DNA from: Olsenella sp. KH3B4
Lineage (GTDB): Bacteria > Actinomycetota > Coriobacteriia > Coriobacteriales > Atopobiaceae
Length of the DNA stretch: 64,000 bases
Direction: 5' to 3'
Assembly (NCBI GenBank): GCA_900111695.1
Contig: FOHD01000002.1
Coordinates: 62,001-126,000 of the forward strand
Shown: piece by piece, positions 25,736-34,734 of the stretch
How positions within the stretch are numbered: the first letter of the stretch is position 1
Layout of the letters: each line of letters begins with the position of its first letter
The notes under the pieces: model-generated
The model's input: the letters and a program-made list of their open reading frames with translations, nothing else
Told to the model about the DNA's origin: nothing
Database searches by the model: none
Program-made: the position numbers and the translations under genes

Positions 25736-27025
25736 ATGAATCGGGAAACGGTAACCGCGCACAGCAAGAACCTCGGCAAAGACATGAGCATCCGCGTCTA
25801 CGGCGAGTCCGGATGGCCCATCGTCGCATTTCCCATCCAGGACGCCATGAGCGACTGCTACGAGCAGTTCGGCATGGTCGACGCGATGAAGGACTACATC
25901 GAGGGCGGTAAGGTCCAGCTCTTTGTCCTCGACTCCGTGGACGCCGAGGGCTGGTCGGACCGCGGCGGTGACAACGTCCTGCGCGTCAAGGTGATCGAGG
26001 CGTTCTACAACTACGTGTGCGAGGAGGTCGTCCCCTTCGTCCACGAGCGCAACGGCTCCGACCTGCGCCCGCTCACCATGGGCTGCTCGCTGGGCGCCAC
26101 GCACGCCCTTGTCGCCTTCCTGCGCCGCCCGGACCTCTTCCAGGGCGTCATCGCGCTCTCCGGCGGCTATGACGCGCAGTTCTTCTTTGGCGACTGGATG
26201 AACACCACCCTCTACTTCAACTCGCCCGTCCACTTCCTGCCCAACACCCCGCACGACCACCCCTACATCGACCTCTACAACAGGCGTGAGATCGTTCTGT
26301 GCTGCGGTCAGGGCGCGTGGGAGGAGGAGGGCCTGCGCACCGAGCACATCGTGGACGACGCGTTCCGCGCGCTGGGCGTCGACGCCTGGTGCGACTACTG
26401 GGGCAACGACGTAGACCACGACTGGCCCTGGTGGCAGAAGCAGATCCAGTACTTCCTCCCCTATGTGCTGGACGAGGCCAAGAAGTACCACGCCGAGGAG
26501 GTCGCCGAGGCGGCGAAGAACGCCCCGGCCAAGCCCGTGACCGCGAAGAAGCCCGCTGGCACCAAGGCCACGCGCACGTCTCGCGCGAAGGCGACGGCCA
26601 AGAAGGCACCTGCGACGAAGGCTGCGCCGGCTGCCAAGGCAGAGCCCGCGACCAAGGCGGAGCCCGCGACCAAGGCAGCGCCCGCCACGAAGAAGGAGCC
26701 CGCCGCGAAGGCAGCGCCCGCCACGAAGAAGGCTGCGGCCCCCAAGGCAGCGCCCGCAAAGGCGGCGGCCAAGAAGGAAGAGCCCAAGGTCGAGAAGACC
26801 GCACCCGCAAAGAAGGCTGCACCCAAGGCCGTCCCGGCAGCAAAGTCAGCTCCCGCAAAGAAGGCAGAGAAGCCCGCTGTAGCGAGCACCGCGACCAAGA
26901 CCAAGGCGCCTGCAAAGGCCACGGCCGAGAAGCCCGCCGCGAAGGCCGAGCCCGCCACGAAGGCCGAGCCCGCAAAGAAGCCCGCCGCCAAGAAGACCAC
27001 GCGCTCTCGCAAGTCGGCCCGCTAG
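25736..27025 (+). CDS. Alpha/beta-hydrolase esterase with a histone-H1-like Lys/Ala/Pro tail
   Basis: A 429-residue protein. Residues 1-255 form an esterase-D-like alpha/beta hydrolase: nucleophile elbow TMGCSLGA with S118, an acidic residue in the WCDYWGND region and a late histidine (DVDHDWPWW). Residues about 256-429 are a low-complexity basic tail of AKK, ATK and APA repeats ending TTRSRKSAR, which resembles histone H1/HupB-type tails. No signal peptide. The tail may bind DNA, RNA or polyphosphate, or hold the enzyme at an anionic surface. GAGGGGAG precedes ATG; a strong terminator follows. Confidence 0.85.
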   Translation: MNRETVTAHSKNLGKDMSIRVYGESGWPIVAFPIQDAMSDCYEQFGMVDAMKDYIEGGKVQLFVLDSVDAEGWSDRGGDNVLRVKVIEAFYNYVCEEVVPFVHERNGSDLRPLTMGCSLGATHALVAFLRRPDLFQGVIALSGGYDAQFFFGDWMNTTLYFNSPVHFLPNTPHDHPYIDLYNRREIVLCCGQGAWEEEGLRTEHIVDDAFRALGVDAWCDYWGNDVDHDWPWWQKQIQYFLPYVLDEAKKYHAEEVAEAAKNAPAKPVTAKKPAGTKATRTSRAKATAKKAPATKAAPAAKAEPATKAEPATKAAPATKKEPAAKAAPATKKAAAPKAAPAKAAAKKEEPKVEKTAPAKKAAPKAVPAAKSAPAKKAEKPAVASTATKTKAPAKATAEKPAAKAEPATKAEPAKKPAAKKTTRSRKSAR

Positions 27026-27049
27026 CAGCACAAACCCCACCGGCAACAC

Positions 27050-27087
27050 AAGGCGAGGCAGGAGAAGTTCCTGCCTCGCCTTTCTCG
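27050..27087 (+). terminator. Terminator after the esterase gene
   Basis: A 14-bp stem AAGGCGAGGCAGGA / TCCTGCCTCGCCTT (27069-27082), 5-base loop, then TCTCG. Confidence 0.8.
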
Positions 27088-27125
27088 TGCCCCCCTCACG
27101 CGCCCACTCCCCTCCGTCCCCCCCT

Positions 27126-27204
27126 TTCTTTATCGGTATCTGTGAATCGGAGGTCGCATTTGCCCAGTTGACGAGGAACCCTTTTCACAGATACCGATAA
27201 AGAA
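27126..27204. repeat. 79-bp inverted repeat with perfect 20-bp arms
   Basis: TTCTTTATCGGTATCTGTGA (27126-27145) and its exact complement (27185-27204). An outer CCTCCGTCCCC/GGGGACGGAGG pair (from 27111 to 27221) extends the symmetry. It lies between convergent genes, so it may end both transcripts, but the arms are longer than a terminator needs. Confidence 0.85.
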
Positions 27205-27239
27205 GGAGAGGGGGACGGAGGAGAGGGAGAGAGGAAGGC

Positions 27240-28634
27240 CTAGAGACTCCAGACGCAGGAGCGCTCGGGCTCCACTCCCAGTCCCGCCCGTCGCGCGTTC
27301 ACGCGCACGGAAAGGCTGCCATCTGCCGGCACCTCGCACGTTGCAGTTGCGTCGTTGCTCCAATCACGCAGTACGCCAGTCACGTTGCCGTCCGCGTCAC
27401 ACAGGCAGAATTGATACTCCACGTGCACGTTCGTTCCGCAGTACGGCGTCGCCTCAAGCGACGCAACGCCATCCTTAACGCTTCCGTCAAGCGTCACCGC
27501 CGAGATGTAATCAACCGAAGCCAGATAAGAAGCCCAATCCTCATACGAGTAGGACAATTCAGACACGTCCTCGTCGGCATCAAGGCGCCCCAGGTAGTCA
27601 GCGAGCGTAGCCGAGAAGCCTTCGGCGCCCGTGGCGTTGAGGTGCTCCCCATCGGCGAAGTCCTCGTCGGTTGGCGCGTAGCAGCTGCGCTTGAGAAGAT
27701 TCGCGTCGAGAAAGACGCCGCCTGCCGTCTGAACCAGGTCACGCATGCGCGCCATCTGCTCGGGGTACGCGTCACCATAACAAAGCACGTTGAACGCAGG
27801 CCTCGGGGTCACCACCACGACGAGCTGAGCGCCATTCTCATGGCAGACGTCGGCGATCCTCTGCAGCATCCCCATGTTCTCGTCCGTGAAATCCGCGATT
27901 GCATGGCTCGTGGTGGACATGGACGCCTTGGCGTTGCTCGTGTCCAGCAGGTAGTCGTAGTTGCCGTACCCCTTGCCAACATAGGTCCAGCCAGGCTCGC
28001 GCGCCCCCGCCGCCTCGATGGGAGTCGTTCCGTCGAGGCGCATGCGCAGGTTGTTGGCAACCCCCTGAATCCCGCCCTTCTCGTGCGCAAGCGTCCAAGG
28101 GAAGAGGACTTCCAGGAACTTCGAGCTGGTGAGGTATCCAGAACTCGTGAGCAGTCCAACGTAGTCACCAACCGCCTTGGGCAGCGATTCGTAGGCCGCC
28201 TTGGTCTGGACGTACGTGACGTTGGCTTTGTCCCAGGTGCCAAGCGACATGGTCTCGTAGTCAAGGCCGAGAATAACCCGCCTCACCTTATGACCCGAGA
28301 GGGCTTCCCTTACGGCAAGGTAGCTGTCCTCAAGCGGTTGGGCGGGCGTCGCAAGCGTAAAGGTGCTGGTACCAAGGGTGTCATCGAGAACGTTTGGATC
28401 GATGGCACGCTGCGCCGTCGACGAGCCAACTATCACGGTGTCGATGCTCTTGTCGGCTGCCGAGAAGTACTCGGACCACACGACCTCGCTCGTGGAGCCA
28501 TAGGGATAGAGCGCATAGACGAGAAGGACGTCCAGCCCAACAGCTATGGCAACGATGACCAGGGTCTCGACAATGCGGCGCAGCACGCTCCGCTGCCCCT
28601 TGGGGGCGCTCTCTCCCGCCTTTCTCGATGTCAC
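27240..28634 (-). CDS. Membrane-anchored SGNH-fold protein 1 (DltD/AlgJ-like)
   Basis: A 464-residue protein with one N-terminal membrane helix (about 20-42) and an extracellular SGNH-type domain. Block I is IVGSSTAQRA (GSS 70-72); the Asp/His pair lies in DGEHLNATG. The last 130 residues form a beta-rich domain. GTG 28634 has AGGAGG 6 bases upstream. Paralog of the proteins at 28687 and 34735, and last gene of the surface-acylation cluster, without its own MBOAT partner. It probably completes acyl or aminoacyl transfer outside the cell. Confidence 0.8.
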   Translation of the reverse strand: MTSRKAGESAPKGQRSVLRRIVETLVIVAIAVGLDVLLVYALYPYGSTSEVVWSEYFSAADKSIDTVIVGSSTAQRAIDPNVLDDTLGTSTFTLATPAQPLEDSYLAVREALSGHKVRRVILGLDYETMSLGTWDKANVTYVQTKAAYESLPKAVGDYVGLLTSSGYLTSSKFLEVLFPWTLAHEKGGIQGVANNLRMRLDGTTPIEAAGAREPGWTYVGKGYGNYDYLLDTSNAKASMSTTSHAIADFTDENMGMLQRIADVCHENGAQLVVVVTPRPAFNVLCYGDAYPEQMARMRDLVQTAGGVFLDANLLKRSCYAPTDEDFADGEHLNATGAEGFSATLADYLGRLDADEDVSELSYSYEDWASYLASVDYISAVTLDGSVKDGVASLEATPYCGTNVHVEYQFCLCDADGNVTGVLRDWSNDATATCEVPADGSLSVRVNARRAGLGVEPERSCVWSL

Positions 28635-28686
28635 TGAATGCCTCCTCCGGCACGTACAGACAGTGCAAGCAGCGGTGCCCGCGCAC

Positions 28687-30087
28687 CTAGCGCGCCAACC
28701 CCTGCAAACAGTAGCGTTCGTAGTCCGCCGTGGAGCCAACCTGGCGAGCGCAGACCATCACCTGGCCGCGCGACCCCTGCGGAACGTCGCAGCTGTCCGC
28801 GCTGCTCCAGTCCTGCAGGACCGTCGTGCCGCCGTCCTCCCCAACCAGCAGGAACCGATACTCCACCTGGACGTCCGTGCCGGTGTAAGCCTGGGCGGTC
28901 ACCGTGGCGGTGCCGTCATCGCCCACATCGAGCCGGGAGACAATGGCGGAGAGGTGCTTGATCGATGACAGGTACTGGTCCCAGCGATCGTAGGAATACG
29001 AAAGGGCGCCAATGTCCTGCCCAGCATCGAGCGCCTGGAGGACGCTCGCGAACGCCTGCGAGAAGCGCGTGGCGCCAGTGCGGTTGAGGTGCTCGCCGTC
29101 GCCAAAGTCGGCATCCAGGGGGCTGTAGGCCTCGGAGCGCAGCAGGTTGGCGTCAACGAAAGTGCCGCCGCCCTGCTCGACCACCCGCTGGAGGCGCGAC
29201 ATCTGCTCGGAGTACTTCTCGCCGTAGACCAGCACGTTGAACGCCGGACGCGGCGTCACCACCACCACGAGCTGCACGCCGCTCTCGCGGCACAGGCGGG
29301 CGATGTCCGCCACCTGGTTGAGGCAGGCCTCCTTGAAGTCGCTCGTCCCGTGGATGGCGACGGATGTCTCCTTGCGCGCGAGGGAGTAGTCGATGACGTT
29401 GTCATAGTTGCCGTAGCCGCGGCCGTAGTAGGTCCAGCCGCCGTTCACGACCTTCGCAGCCTCGAGCGTGCCGTCCCCGCTCAGGCGCTCGCGCACGTTT
29501 GCGGCGACGCTTCCGGGATCGAGCTTGACGTGGTTGTAGCCCCATGGGAACAGGGCGCACAGCGAGTCCGCCCTGCGGACGAAGGAGGGGCTCACGAGGA
29601 GCCGCCAATAGTCCGCGACGGCCTGGGGCAGGGGCTCGCCGTCCATCTTGGCTCGGGCGAAGGCAACGTGCGACCCTGCCCAGTTGTCAAACGAGAGGGA
29701 CTCGTAGTCCACGCCGAGAATGACGCGGCGCACGTGGTGGTCGCGAATCGCCTGCTCGGCGGCAGTGTACGAGTCGTCCAGCGGCTGCGCGGGCGTTGCC
29801 ATGGAGAAGGTGCTGGTGCCAAGCGCGGCGTCGAGGACCTGCGGGTCGAAGGCGCGCTGCGAGGTCGAGGAGCCCACCACGACGGTGTCGATGCCCTCCC
29901 CCGCCGCGGCGCGGTACTCGCTCCACATGACGCTCGAGAGCGAGCCATACTGCTCGAGGGCAAAGGAGCAGATCACGTCCATCGCCACGATGACCGCGAT
30001 CACGACGAGCGTCTCGACGACCCTCCTACGCCAACCACGCGGGGAGGAGGCGTCGCCGCGGGCATGCTTCTCCCTAGAAGTTGGCAT
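28687..30087 (-). CDS. Membrane-anchored SGNH-fold protein 2 (DltD/AlgJ-like)
   Basis: A 466-residue protein with a membrane helix at 24-44, SGNH block I VVVGSSTSQRAF (GSS 72-74) and DGEHLNRTG as the Asp/His block. Its ATG overlaps the end of the upstream MBOAT gene by 14 bases, which means coupled synthesis and very likely a working pair: MBOAT moves the acyl group across the membrane and the SGNH protein places it on the acceptor. It is closest to the protein at 34735 (shared runs such as VTPRPAFNVL and WTYYGRGYGNYD). Confidence 0.82.
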   Translation of the reverse strand: MPTSREKHARGDASSPRGWRRRVVETLVVIAVIVAMDVICSFALEQYGSLSSVMWSEYRAAAGEGIDTVVVGSSTSQRAFDPQVLDAALGTSTFSMATPAQPLDDSYTAAEQAIRDHHVRRVILGVDYESLSFDNWAGSHVAFARAKMDGEPLPQAVADYWRLLVSPSFVRRADSLCALFPWGYNHVKLDPGSVAANVRERLSGDGTLEAAKVVNGGWTYYGRGYGNYDNVIDYSLARKETSVAIHGTSDFKEACLNQVADIARLCRESGVQLVVVVTPRPAFNVLVYGEKYSEQMSRLQRVVEQGGGTFVDANLLRSEAYSPLDADFGDGEHLNRTGATRFSQAFASVLQALDAGQDIGALSYSYDRWDQYLSSIKHLSAIVSRLDVGDDGTATVTAQAYTGTDVQVEYRFLLVGEDGGTTVLQDWSSADSCDVPQGSRGQVMVCARQVGSTADYERYCLQGLAR

Positions 30088-31657
30088 ACATGAATCCCCC
30101 CGCAGCGTTCTGGGTTAGGAAGCTCGTAATCACGATGAGGCCGATGACCGCAGAGTAGAACAAGCCGCGCGCGACGCAGTTCCAGCCGAGGATGCGCTCG
30201 GACACGTCCACGCCGCGCTCCTGCGCGAGGCTCACGACAAAGACAAAGAGGCAGGCCACGGCCGAGAAGGCCATGAACTTGAGGTCCGAGTCGCGCACGC
30301 CGGCCTGCATGAGCCACAGGTAGAACTGCTGGGGCGCGAAGTTCGTGAACGTGTTGCGCAGGCAGAGCAGGCTGTCGCCGAAGTCGTAGATGCGGTCGAA
30401 GTACCAGCCGAGGTTGACCACGAGGAAGGTGCGGAGGACGCAGAACGCGCGGTGGGCGCGCGAGCCCGTGTCCACGCGCAGCGCGGCGTTCGCGCGGCGG
30501 AAGGCCGGGGCGAGCAGGTCCGCCAGCGCGATCACCAGGCCGTTGTAGAGGCCCCAGGCGACGTAGTGGGGCTCCGCCCCGTGCCAGAGGCCAACGATCA
30601 GGAACACCAGGACGTTGGCCGCGCAGGCGGGAAGGGTCCTTCCCAGGTGCTCGCCCAGGCGCGAGGCGCGGGCGCCGAGGGCCCTCATCGGGCGCGAGAC
30701 CGCGAACGGGAAGAACACGTAGTCGCGCATCCAGGCGCCGAGCGTCACGTGCCAGCGGCGCCAGAAGTCGGCGAGCGAGACCGAGAAGTACGGGCGGAGG
30801 AAGTTCTCTGCCATGCGCACGCCGAAGAGCGAGGAGGCCGCCTCCACCATGTCGATGCCGCCGGAGAAGTCGCCGTACTGCTGGGCCGAGTAGAGCAGGA
30901 CGCCGAAGGCGACGACGCTGCCGGGGATGTCACCCGTCACGTTGGAGAAGATCTGGTCGATGGTGCCAACGAGCATGTTGGCGATCGCGTACTTCTTGAG
31001 CGCGCCATAGCCAAAGCGCAAGAGAGACCGGCGCACGGGCACGTCCTTGGCGGAGTGCCCCTCGAGCAGCTGCGGCCCGAGGTCGGCGTACCGGTTGATG
31101 GGGCCCTGGATGACCTGCGGGAACCAGGAGACGAAGAGCAGGTGCTTGAGGGGGTTTCGCTGCGGCTCGAAGCGGCCGTTGTAGGCGTCCACGAGGTAGG
31201 AGACGGCCTGGAAGGTGTAGAAGGAGATGCCGAGCGGCAGCACCAGCCCCAGGCTCGCGGGCGAGGCGGCGAGCCCCACCTCGAAGAGCAGGACGTTCCA
31301 GTACTTGAGGTAGGCGAGCATACCGAAGCAGGCCAGGAGCGCGGCCGCCAGCACCGCGCGGCGGCGGCGGTCCCAGGCGGCCCTCACGGCCCTCCTCGCC
31401 GCGCGGTCCGGGGCGGCGGCGCGCTCCTCCCTGCACCTCTCGCCCATGCGCGCGAGCGCCAGGGGCGCCGCCCAGGTGACCGCGGCGCAGGCAAGCATGT
31501 AGGCCAGCGTCTGCCAGCGGCCCACCAGGCAGTAGAAGGCGAGGCTCGCGGCGAGCAAAACGACCCACTGCGAGCGCCGAGAGAAACGGCCTACCAGGTA
31601 GTAGGCCGCAAGAGAAACCGCGAGAAAGAGTACGAACGAGAGCGAGAGAAGATCCAA
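30074..31657 (-). CDS. MBOAT O-acyltransferase 1 (DltB/AlgI-like)
   Basis: A 527-residue polytopic protein. The conserved membrane histidine is H359 in LIVGLWHGAEPHY; a second family histidine lies in FWRRWHVTL (H303). The acceptor-tunnel segment LLYSAQQYGDFSGGIDM is typical of AlgI/DltB. Start is TTG 31657 with a weak AGGGG upstream, 10 bases after the ACP gene. It should take the group from the carrier protein and pass it across the membrane. Nearly identical in layout to the protein at 36245. Confidence 0.92.
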   Translation of the reverse strand: MDLLSLSFVLFLAVSLAAYYLVGRFSRRSQWVVLLAASLAFYCLVGRWQTLAYMLACAAVTWAAPLALARMGERCREERAAAPDRAARRAVRAAWDRRRRAVLAAALLACFGMLAYLKYWNVLLFEVGLAASPASLGLVLPLGISFYTFQAVSYLVDAYNGRFEPQRNPLKHLLFVSWFPQVIQGPINRYADLGPQLLEGHSAKDVPVRRSLLRFGYGALKKYAIANMLVGTIDQIFSNVTGDIPGSVVAFGVLLYSAQQYGDFSGGIDMVEAASSLFGVRMAENFLRPYFSVSLADFWRRWHVTLGAWMRDYVFFPFAVSRPMRALGARASRLGEHLGRTLPACAANVLVFLIVGLWHGAEPHYVAWGLYNGLVIALADLLAPAFRRANAALRVDTGSRAHRAFCVLRTFLVVNLGWYFDRIYDFGDSLLCLRNTFTNFAPQQFYLWLMQAGVRDSDLKFMAFSAVACLFVFVVSLAQERGVDVSERILGWNCVARGLFYSAVIGLIVITSFLTQNAAGGFMYANF

Positions 31658-31667
31658 CGGTCGGCCC

Positions 31668-31919
31668 CTAGCCCTCCTCGTCCACCAGACGCTTCACCAT
31701 CTCGAGCATTGCCTGCGCGCTGTTGAAGTTGTCGGGGACGATGTCCTTGGCGGGCACCGAGACGTCAAGCTCGTCGTTGATGGAGCTGATGATGGAGAGG
31801 ATGTCGAAGGAGTCCAGCACGCGGTCGTCCACGAGCGTGGTGCAGTTCTCGTAGTCAACGTTGCCCTTAACGTCCTCAAGCAGCTCAATCATGTGGTCGA
31901 GCGTCAGATCGTCATCCAT
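31668..31919 (-). CDS. Acyl/aminoacyl carrier protein (DltC-like)
   Basis: An 83-residue carrier protein. The phosphopantetheine serine is S37 in DRVLDSFDILSIIS; the fold is the usual acidic four-helix bundle. GGAGG precedes ATG 31919. It lies between the decarboxylase and the MBOAT gene, so it would carry the group that the adenylating enzyme activates and present it to MBOAT. The size matches DltC and free peptidyl carrier proteins. Confidence 0.92.
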   Translation of the reverse strand: MDDDLTLDHMIELLEDVKGNVDYENCTTLVDDRVLDSFDILSIISSINDELDVSVPAKDIVPDNFNSAQAMLEMVKRLVDEEG

Positions 31920-31995
31920 GGTTACCTCCAAAAATGTCCAACACATTTCGCAGTTACCGGTGAAAAGCCTATCGCAGTCCGGCCGCGACCGTCCC

Positions 31996-33183
31996 CTAGC
32001 AGCAGTTGTTCTGCCAAGTCTCCATGGGTTCGCGCACCACGCGGACCCCGCGTCCGTCACGCAGCGCGACGGTGGGCATGGTCCTGCTCAGGAAGAGGTA
32101 GATGCCCTCCGTCACTGAGTAGGCGCCGATGTTCTCGAAGGCGAGAAGGTCGCCCGTGCGCAGGTCGGCGAAGGGCGCCTTGCGCACCAGCACGTCGGCG
32201 GTGGTGCAAAGGCTCCCGCAGAGCGCCCAGTCGCGGGCGTCCTCCGTTGCCCGCCCCGCGCGCACGCGCCCCTCGTGCGAGAGGTTGCGGATGCGGGGCT
32301 CCTTCATGCCCATCATCTGGCCGAAGTACGTCACGTGGTTCATGCCGCCGTCGATGAAGGCATAGCTCGTGCCCTCGTTGTCCTTCTCGTCCACCACGCG
32401 CGCGAGGTAGCAGCCGCACTCGGTGGCCAGGAAGCGGCCCATCTCCACCTGCAGCTCCACGCGCTCGGCGATGGCCGCAAGCTCCGACGCGATCTGGCGC
32501 GCGGGAGCAAGCGTGTCCGAGAAGTCCTGGCCCTCGAAAAGCGGCACGGCAAGGCCGGGGCCGTACTCCAGGCGCTGCGCGCGCCAGCCGTGCTCGCGCT
32601 CGAGCTCGTCGATGAGGTCGGCGAGCATGGCAAGCTCCTTCTGCTGCCACTTGAGCTTCGCGCGCTGGGTGCCCACGAAGTAGTGGATGCCCACCAGCTC
32701 GCAGCCGGCAAGCTCGTCTCGGTGGTCGACGGCGTGGACGAGGTCCTCTCGGCTCATGCCGAACTGGCTGCCGCCATTCAGGCGCAGGAGCGTGGGCACG
32801 CGCACGCCGGCCGCGGCTGCCTCGGCGTCCACGAGCGCCAGCTGTCCCAGCGACTCGGCCGTGAAGGTGCCCGCGCCATAGCGCAGGGCCTCGCGGACGT
32901 CCGCCGTCTGCTTGCACACGCCGGAGTAGACGATGCGCGCCGGGTCAACGCCATCGCGCTCGCAGATGGCCAGCTCGCCGGGGCTGCAGACCTCAAGCGC
33001 GTAGCCGTGGGCCAGCGCCGTGGGCGCAAGGAAGGGGTTCGCCTTGATCGAGTAGCAGAGGTCGACCCTTGGCCCCCAGATCTCTCGCACGGCGTCAAGG
33101 CGCGCGCCAAAGGCCTGGGTGTCAAAGACGTAGGTCGGCGTCCCCAGCTGGGTGGCGCAGGCGAGAAGCTCGTCGCTTGTCAT
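31996..33183 (-). CDS. Fold-III PLP amino acid decarboxylase (DapDC/ODC/BtrK-like)
   Basis: A 395-residue alanine-racemase-fold enzyme. PLP lysine is K47 in CYSIKANPF; phosphate and substrate loops include LNGGSQFGMS (135-144) and EMGR (247-250). C326 in LCGSLCTTADVL matches the catalytic cysteine of diaminopimelate and ornithine decarboxylases, which racemases lack, so decarboxylation is favoured. No lysine-pathway gene is near. Next to an adenylating enzyme and a carrier protein it resembles BtrK, which decarboxylates a carrier-bound glutamyl group in butirosin synthesis. Its stop lies 76 bases before the ACP ATG; its ATG is 2 bases after the upstream stop. Confidence 0.85.
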   Translation of the reverse strand: MTSDELLACATQLGTPTYVFDTQAFGARLDAVREIWGPRVDLCYSIKANPFLAPTALAHGYALEVCSPGELAICERDGVDPARIVYSGVCKQTADVREALRYGAGTFTAESLGQLALVDAEAAAAGVRVPTLLRLNGGSQFGMSREDLVHAVDHRDELAGCELVGIHYFVGTQRAKLKWQQKELAMLADLIDELEREHGWRAQRLEYGPGLAVPLFEGQDFSDTLAPARQIASELAAIAERVELQVEMGRFLATECGCYLARVVDEKDNEGTSYAFIDGGMNHVTYFGQMMGMKEPRIRNLSHEGRVRAGRATEDARDWALCGSLCTTADVLVRKAPFADLRTGDLLAFENIGAYSVTEGIYLFLSRTMPTVALRDGRGVRVVREPMETWQNNCC

Positions 33184-33185
33184 GG

Positions 33186-34697
33186 CTACCTTCCCATCTC
33201 GTCGAGGGCCTTGCGGTCGATCTTGCCGTTCTTGGTGAGCGGCATCTGGTCCACGCGGCGCACGTGGTTGGGCTCCATGTAGGGCGGCAGGGCCACCGCC
33301 AGCGCGTCTGCCAGGCCCCTCTCGTCAAGCGTACCAACATAGTACAGGCGGATGCGCTTGCGGCGCTGGTCGTAGGTGCAGCAGGCGCGCTCCACGCCGT
33401 CGGTGGCCTGCGCGGCGGCCTCGATGTCGCCCAGCTCGATGCGCTGCCCCATGTGCTTGATCTGGAAGTCCTTGCGCGACGAGTACACCAGGTCGCCGTC
33501 CTGGTCGTAGGTCGCCAGGTCGCCGGTGCGGTAGATCGGCTCGAGCCAACGGCCGTTGAGCGGGTTCTGGGTGAACGCGGCGGCGGTGCGCTCGGCGTCG
33601 CCCAGGTAGCCCAGGCCCAGCGCTGTGCCAGAGACACAGACCTCGCCCTCGACGCCCGCCTCGGTGACCTCGTGGTCGTTCTCGTCCAAAAGGAAGACGC
33701 GCTCGTTGGGGAAGGCCTTGCCCATGGGGATGACCTCGTGCTTGCCAAAGTCGCGCTCCACCACGTAGTACGTGCAGTTGCAGGTGATCTCGGTGGGGCC
33801 GTAGAGGTTCACGTAGGTGGCCTGGGGCAGGTAGCGGCGCCACACGGCCAGCTGCTTGGGCGGCATGACCTCGCCCGAGAAGAGCACGCGGCGCACCGTG
33901 GTGGGCACGCGGTACCCGAAGCCGTTCATGATCGAGACGAAGCACATCGCCGAGACCGCCCAGGTGAGCGAGGTGACCTGGTTGTCAGCGAGGTAGTCCA
34001 TGAGCTTGGTGGGCTGCGTGAAATACTCGCGCGGGATGAGCTGCAACCGCGCGCCGCAGCGCAGCGCCGAGTAGATGTCCTTCACCGAGACGTCAAAGTC
34101 GAAGGGCGCCTGGTTGGCGATCACGTCGCTCTCGTCGATGCCAAAGAGCTGGTCGAACACCGGGATGAAGTCGATGACCGAGCGGTGCGAGACAACCACG
34201 CCCTTGGGCGTGCCCGTGCTGCCGCTCGTGAAGTTCACGTAGAGCGGGTCCACGTCCAGCGCCTGGGCACGTCTGCGTGCGAGAAGGCCCTCGTCGACGG
34301 GGCCGCCCACGATGTCCTCGATGCGCGCGACCTCGACGCCCGCGGAGCCGAGAAGCTCCTGGGCCCGCGCGGCGTTAGCGGAGTCGGTGAGGACGCAGGA
34401 GGGTGCCAGCGCGTCGACGATGGCGTGGACGCGGCCCTCGGGCTGGCGGACGTCGATCACCGAGTAGAACCCGCCCGCGTACACGGCGCCCAGCATGCAG
34501 GCGAGGGCGCTGCAGCTCTTCTCGAGGTAGAGAGCCACCGCCTGGCGGGGCTGCGTGCGCGCGGCAAGCCACGTGCCTGCCGCCTGGGCCTCGCGGCGAA
34601 GCTCGCCGTAGGTGAGGCTCGAGTCCGGGTCCGCCACGGCAACGCGCTCAGGCGTCGCCACGGCCGTGGCCTCCAGCCACTCGATAACGTTCCTCAT
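33186..34697 (-). CDS. Amino-acid-adenylating enzyme (DltA-like)
   Basis: A 503-residue stand-alone adenylation domain that activates an amino acid with ATP and loads it on a carrier protein. Core motifs: YVNFTSGSTGTPKGV (153-167), FDFDVSVKD (199-207, with the aspartate that usually binds the alpha-amino group), YGPTE (299-303), YRTGD (389-393) and the C-terminal lysine in KNGKIDRKAL. Size and layout are those of DltA. GGAG precedes ATG 34697. The D-alanine specificity residues cannot be judged by eye, so another amino acid is possible. Confidence 0.92.
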   Translation of the reverse strand: MRNVIEWLEATAVATPERVAVADPDSSLTYGELRREAQAAGTWLAARTQPRQAVALYLEKSCSALACMLGAVYAGGFYSVIDVRQPEGRVHAIVDALAPSCVLTDSANAARAQELLGSAGVEVARIEDIVGGPVDEGLLARRRAQALDVDPLYVNFTSGSTGTPKGVVVSHRSVIDFIPVFDQLFGIDESDVIANQAPFDFDVSVKDIYSALRCGARLQLIPREYFTQPTKLMDYLADNQVTSLTWAVSAMCFVSIMNGFGYRVPTTVRRVLFSGEVMPPKQLAVWRRYLPQATYVNLYGPTEITCNCTYYVVERDFGKHEVIPMGKAFPNERVFLLDENDHEVTEAGVEGEVCVSGTALGLGYLGDAERTAAAFTQNPLNGRWLEPIYRTGDLATYDQDGDLVYSSRKDFQIKHMGQRIELGDIEAAAQATDGVERACCTYDQRRKRIRLYYVGTLDERGLADALAVALPPYMEPNHVRRVDQMPLTKNGKIDRKALDEMGR

Positions 34698-34734
34698 GTC
34701 CTGCTCCCTTCCTGGGCGGGCGCCTCGCCGACGC

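Noticed and set aside
31996..33183. Calling the PLP gene lysA (diaminopimelate decarboxylase)
   Set aside because: The fold and cysteine fit a decarboxylase, but the context (adenylating enzyme, carrier, MBOAT) and the GGSQFGMS and EMGR variants make a housekeeping lysine role unlikely.
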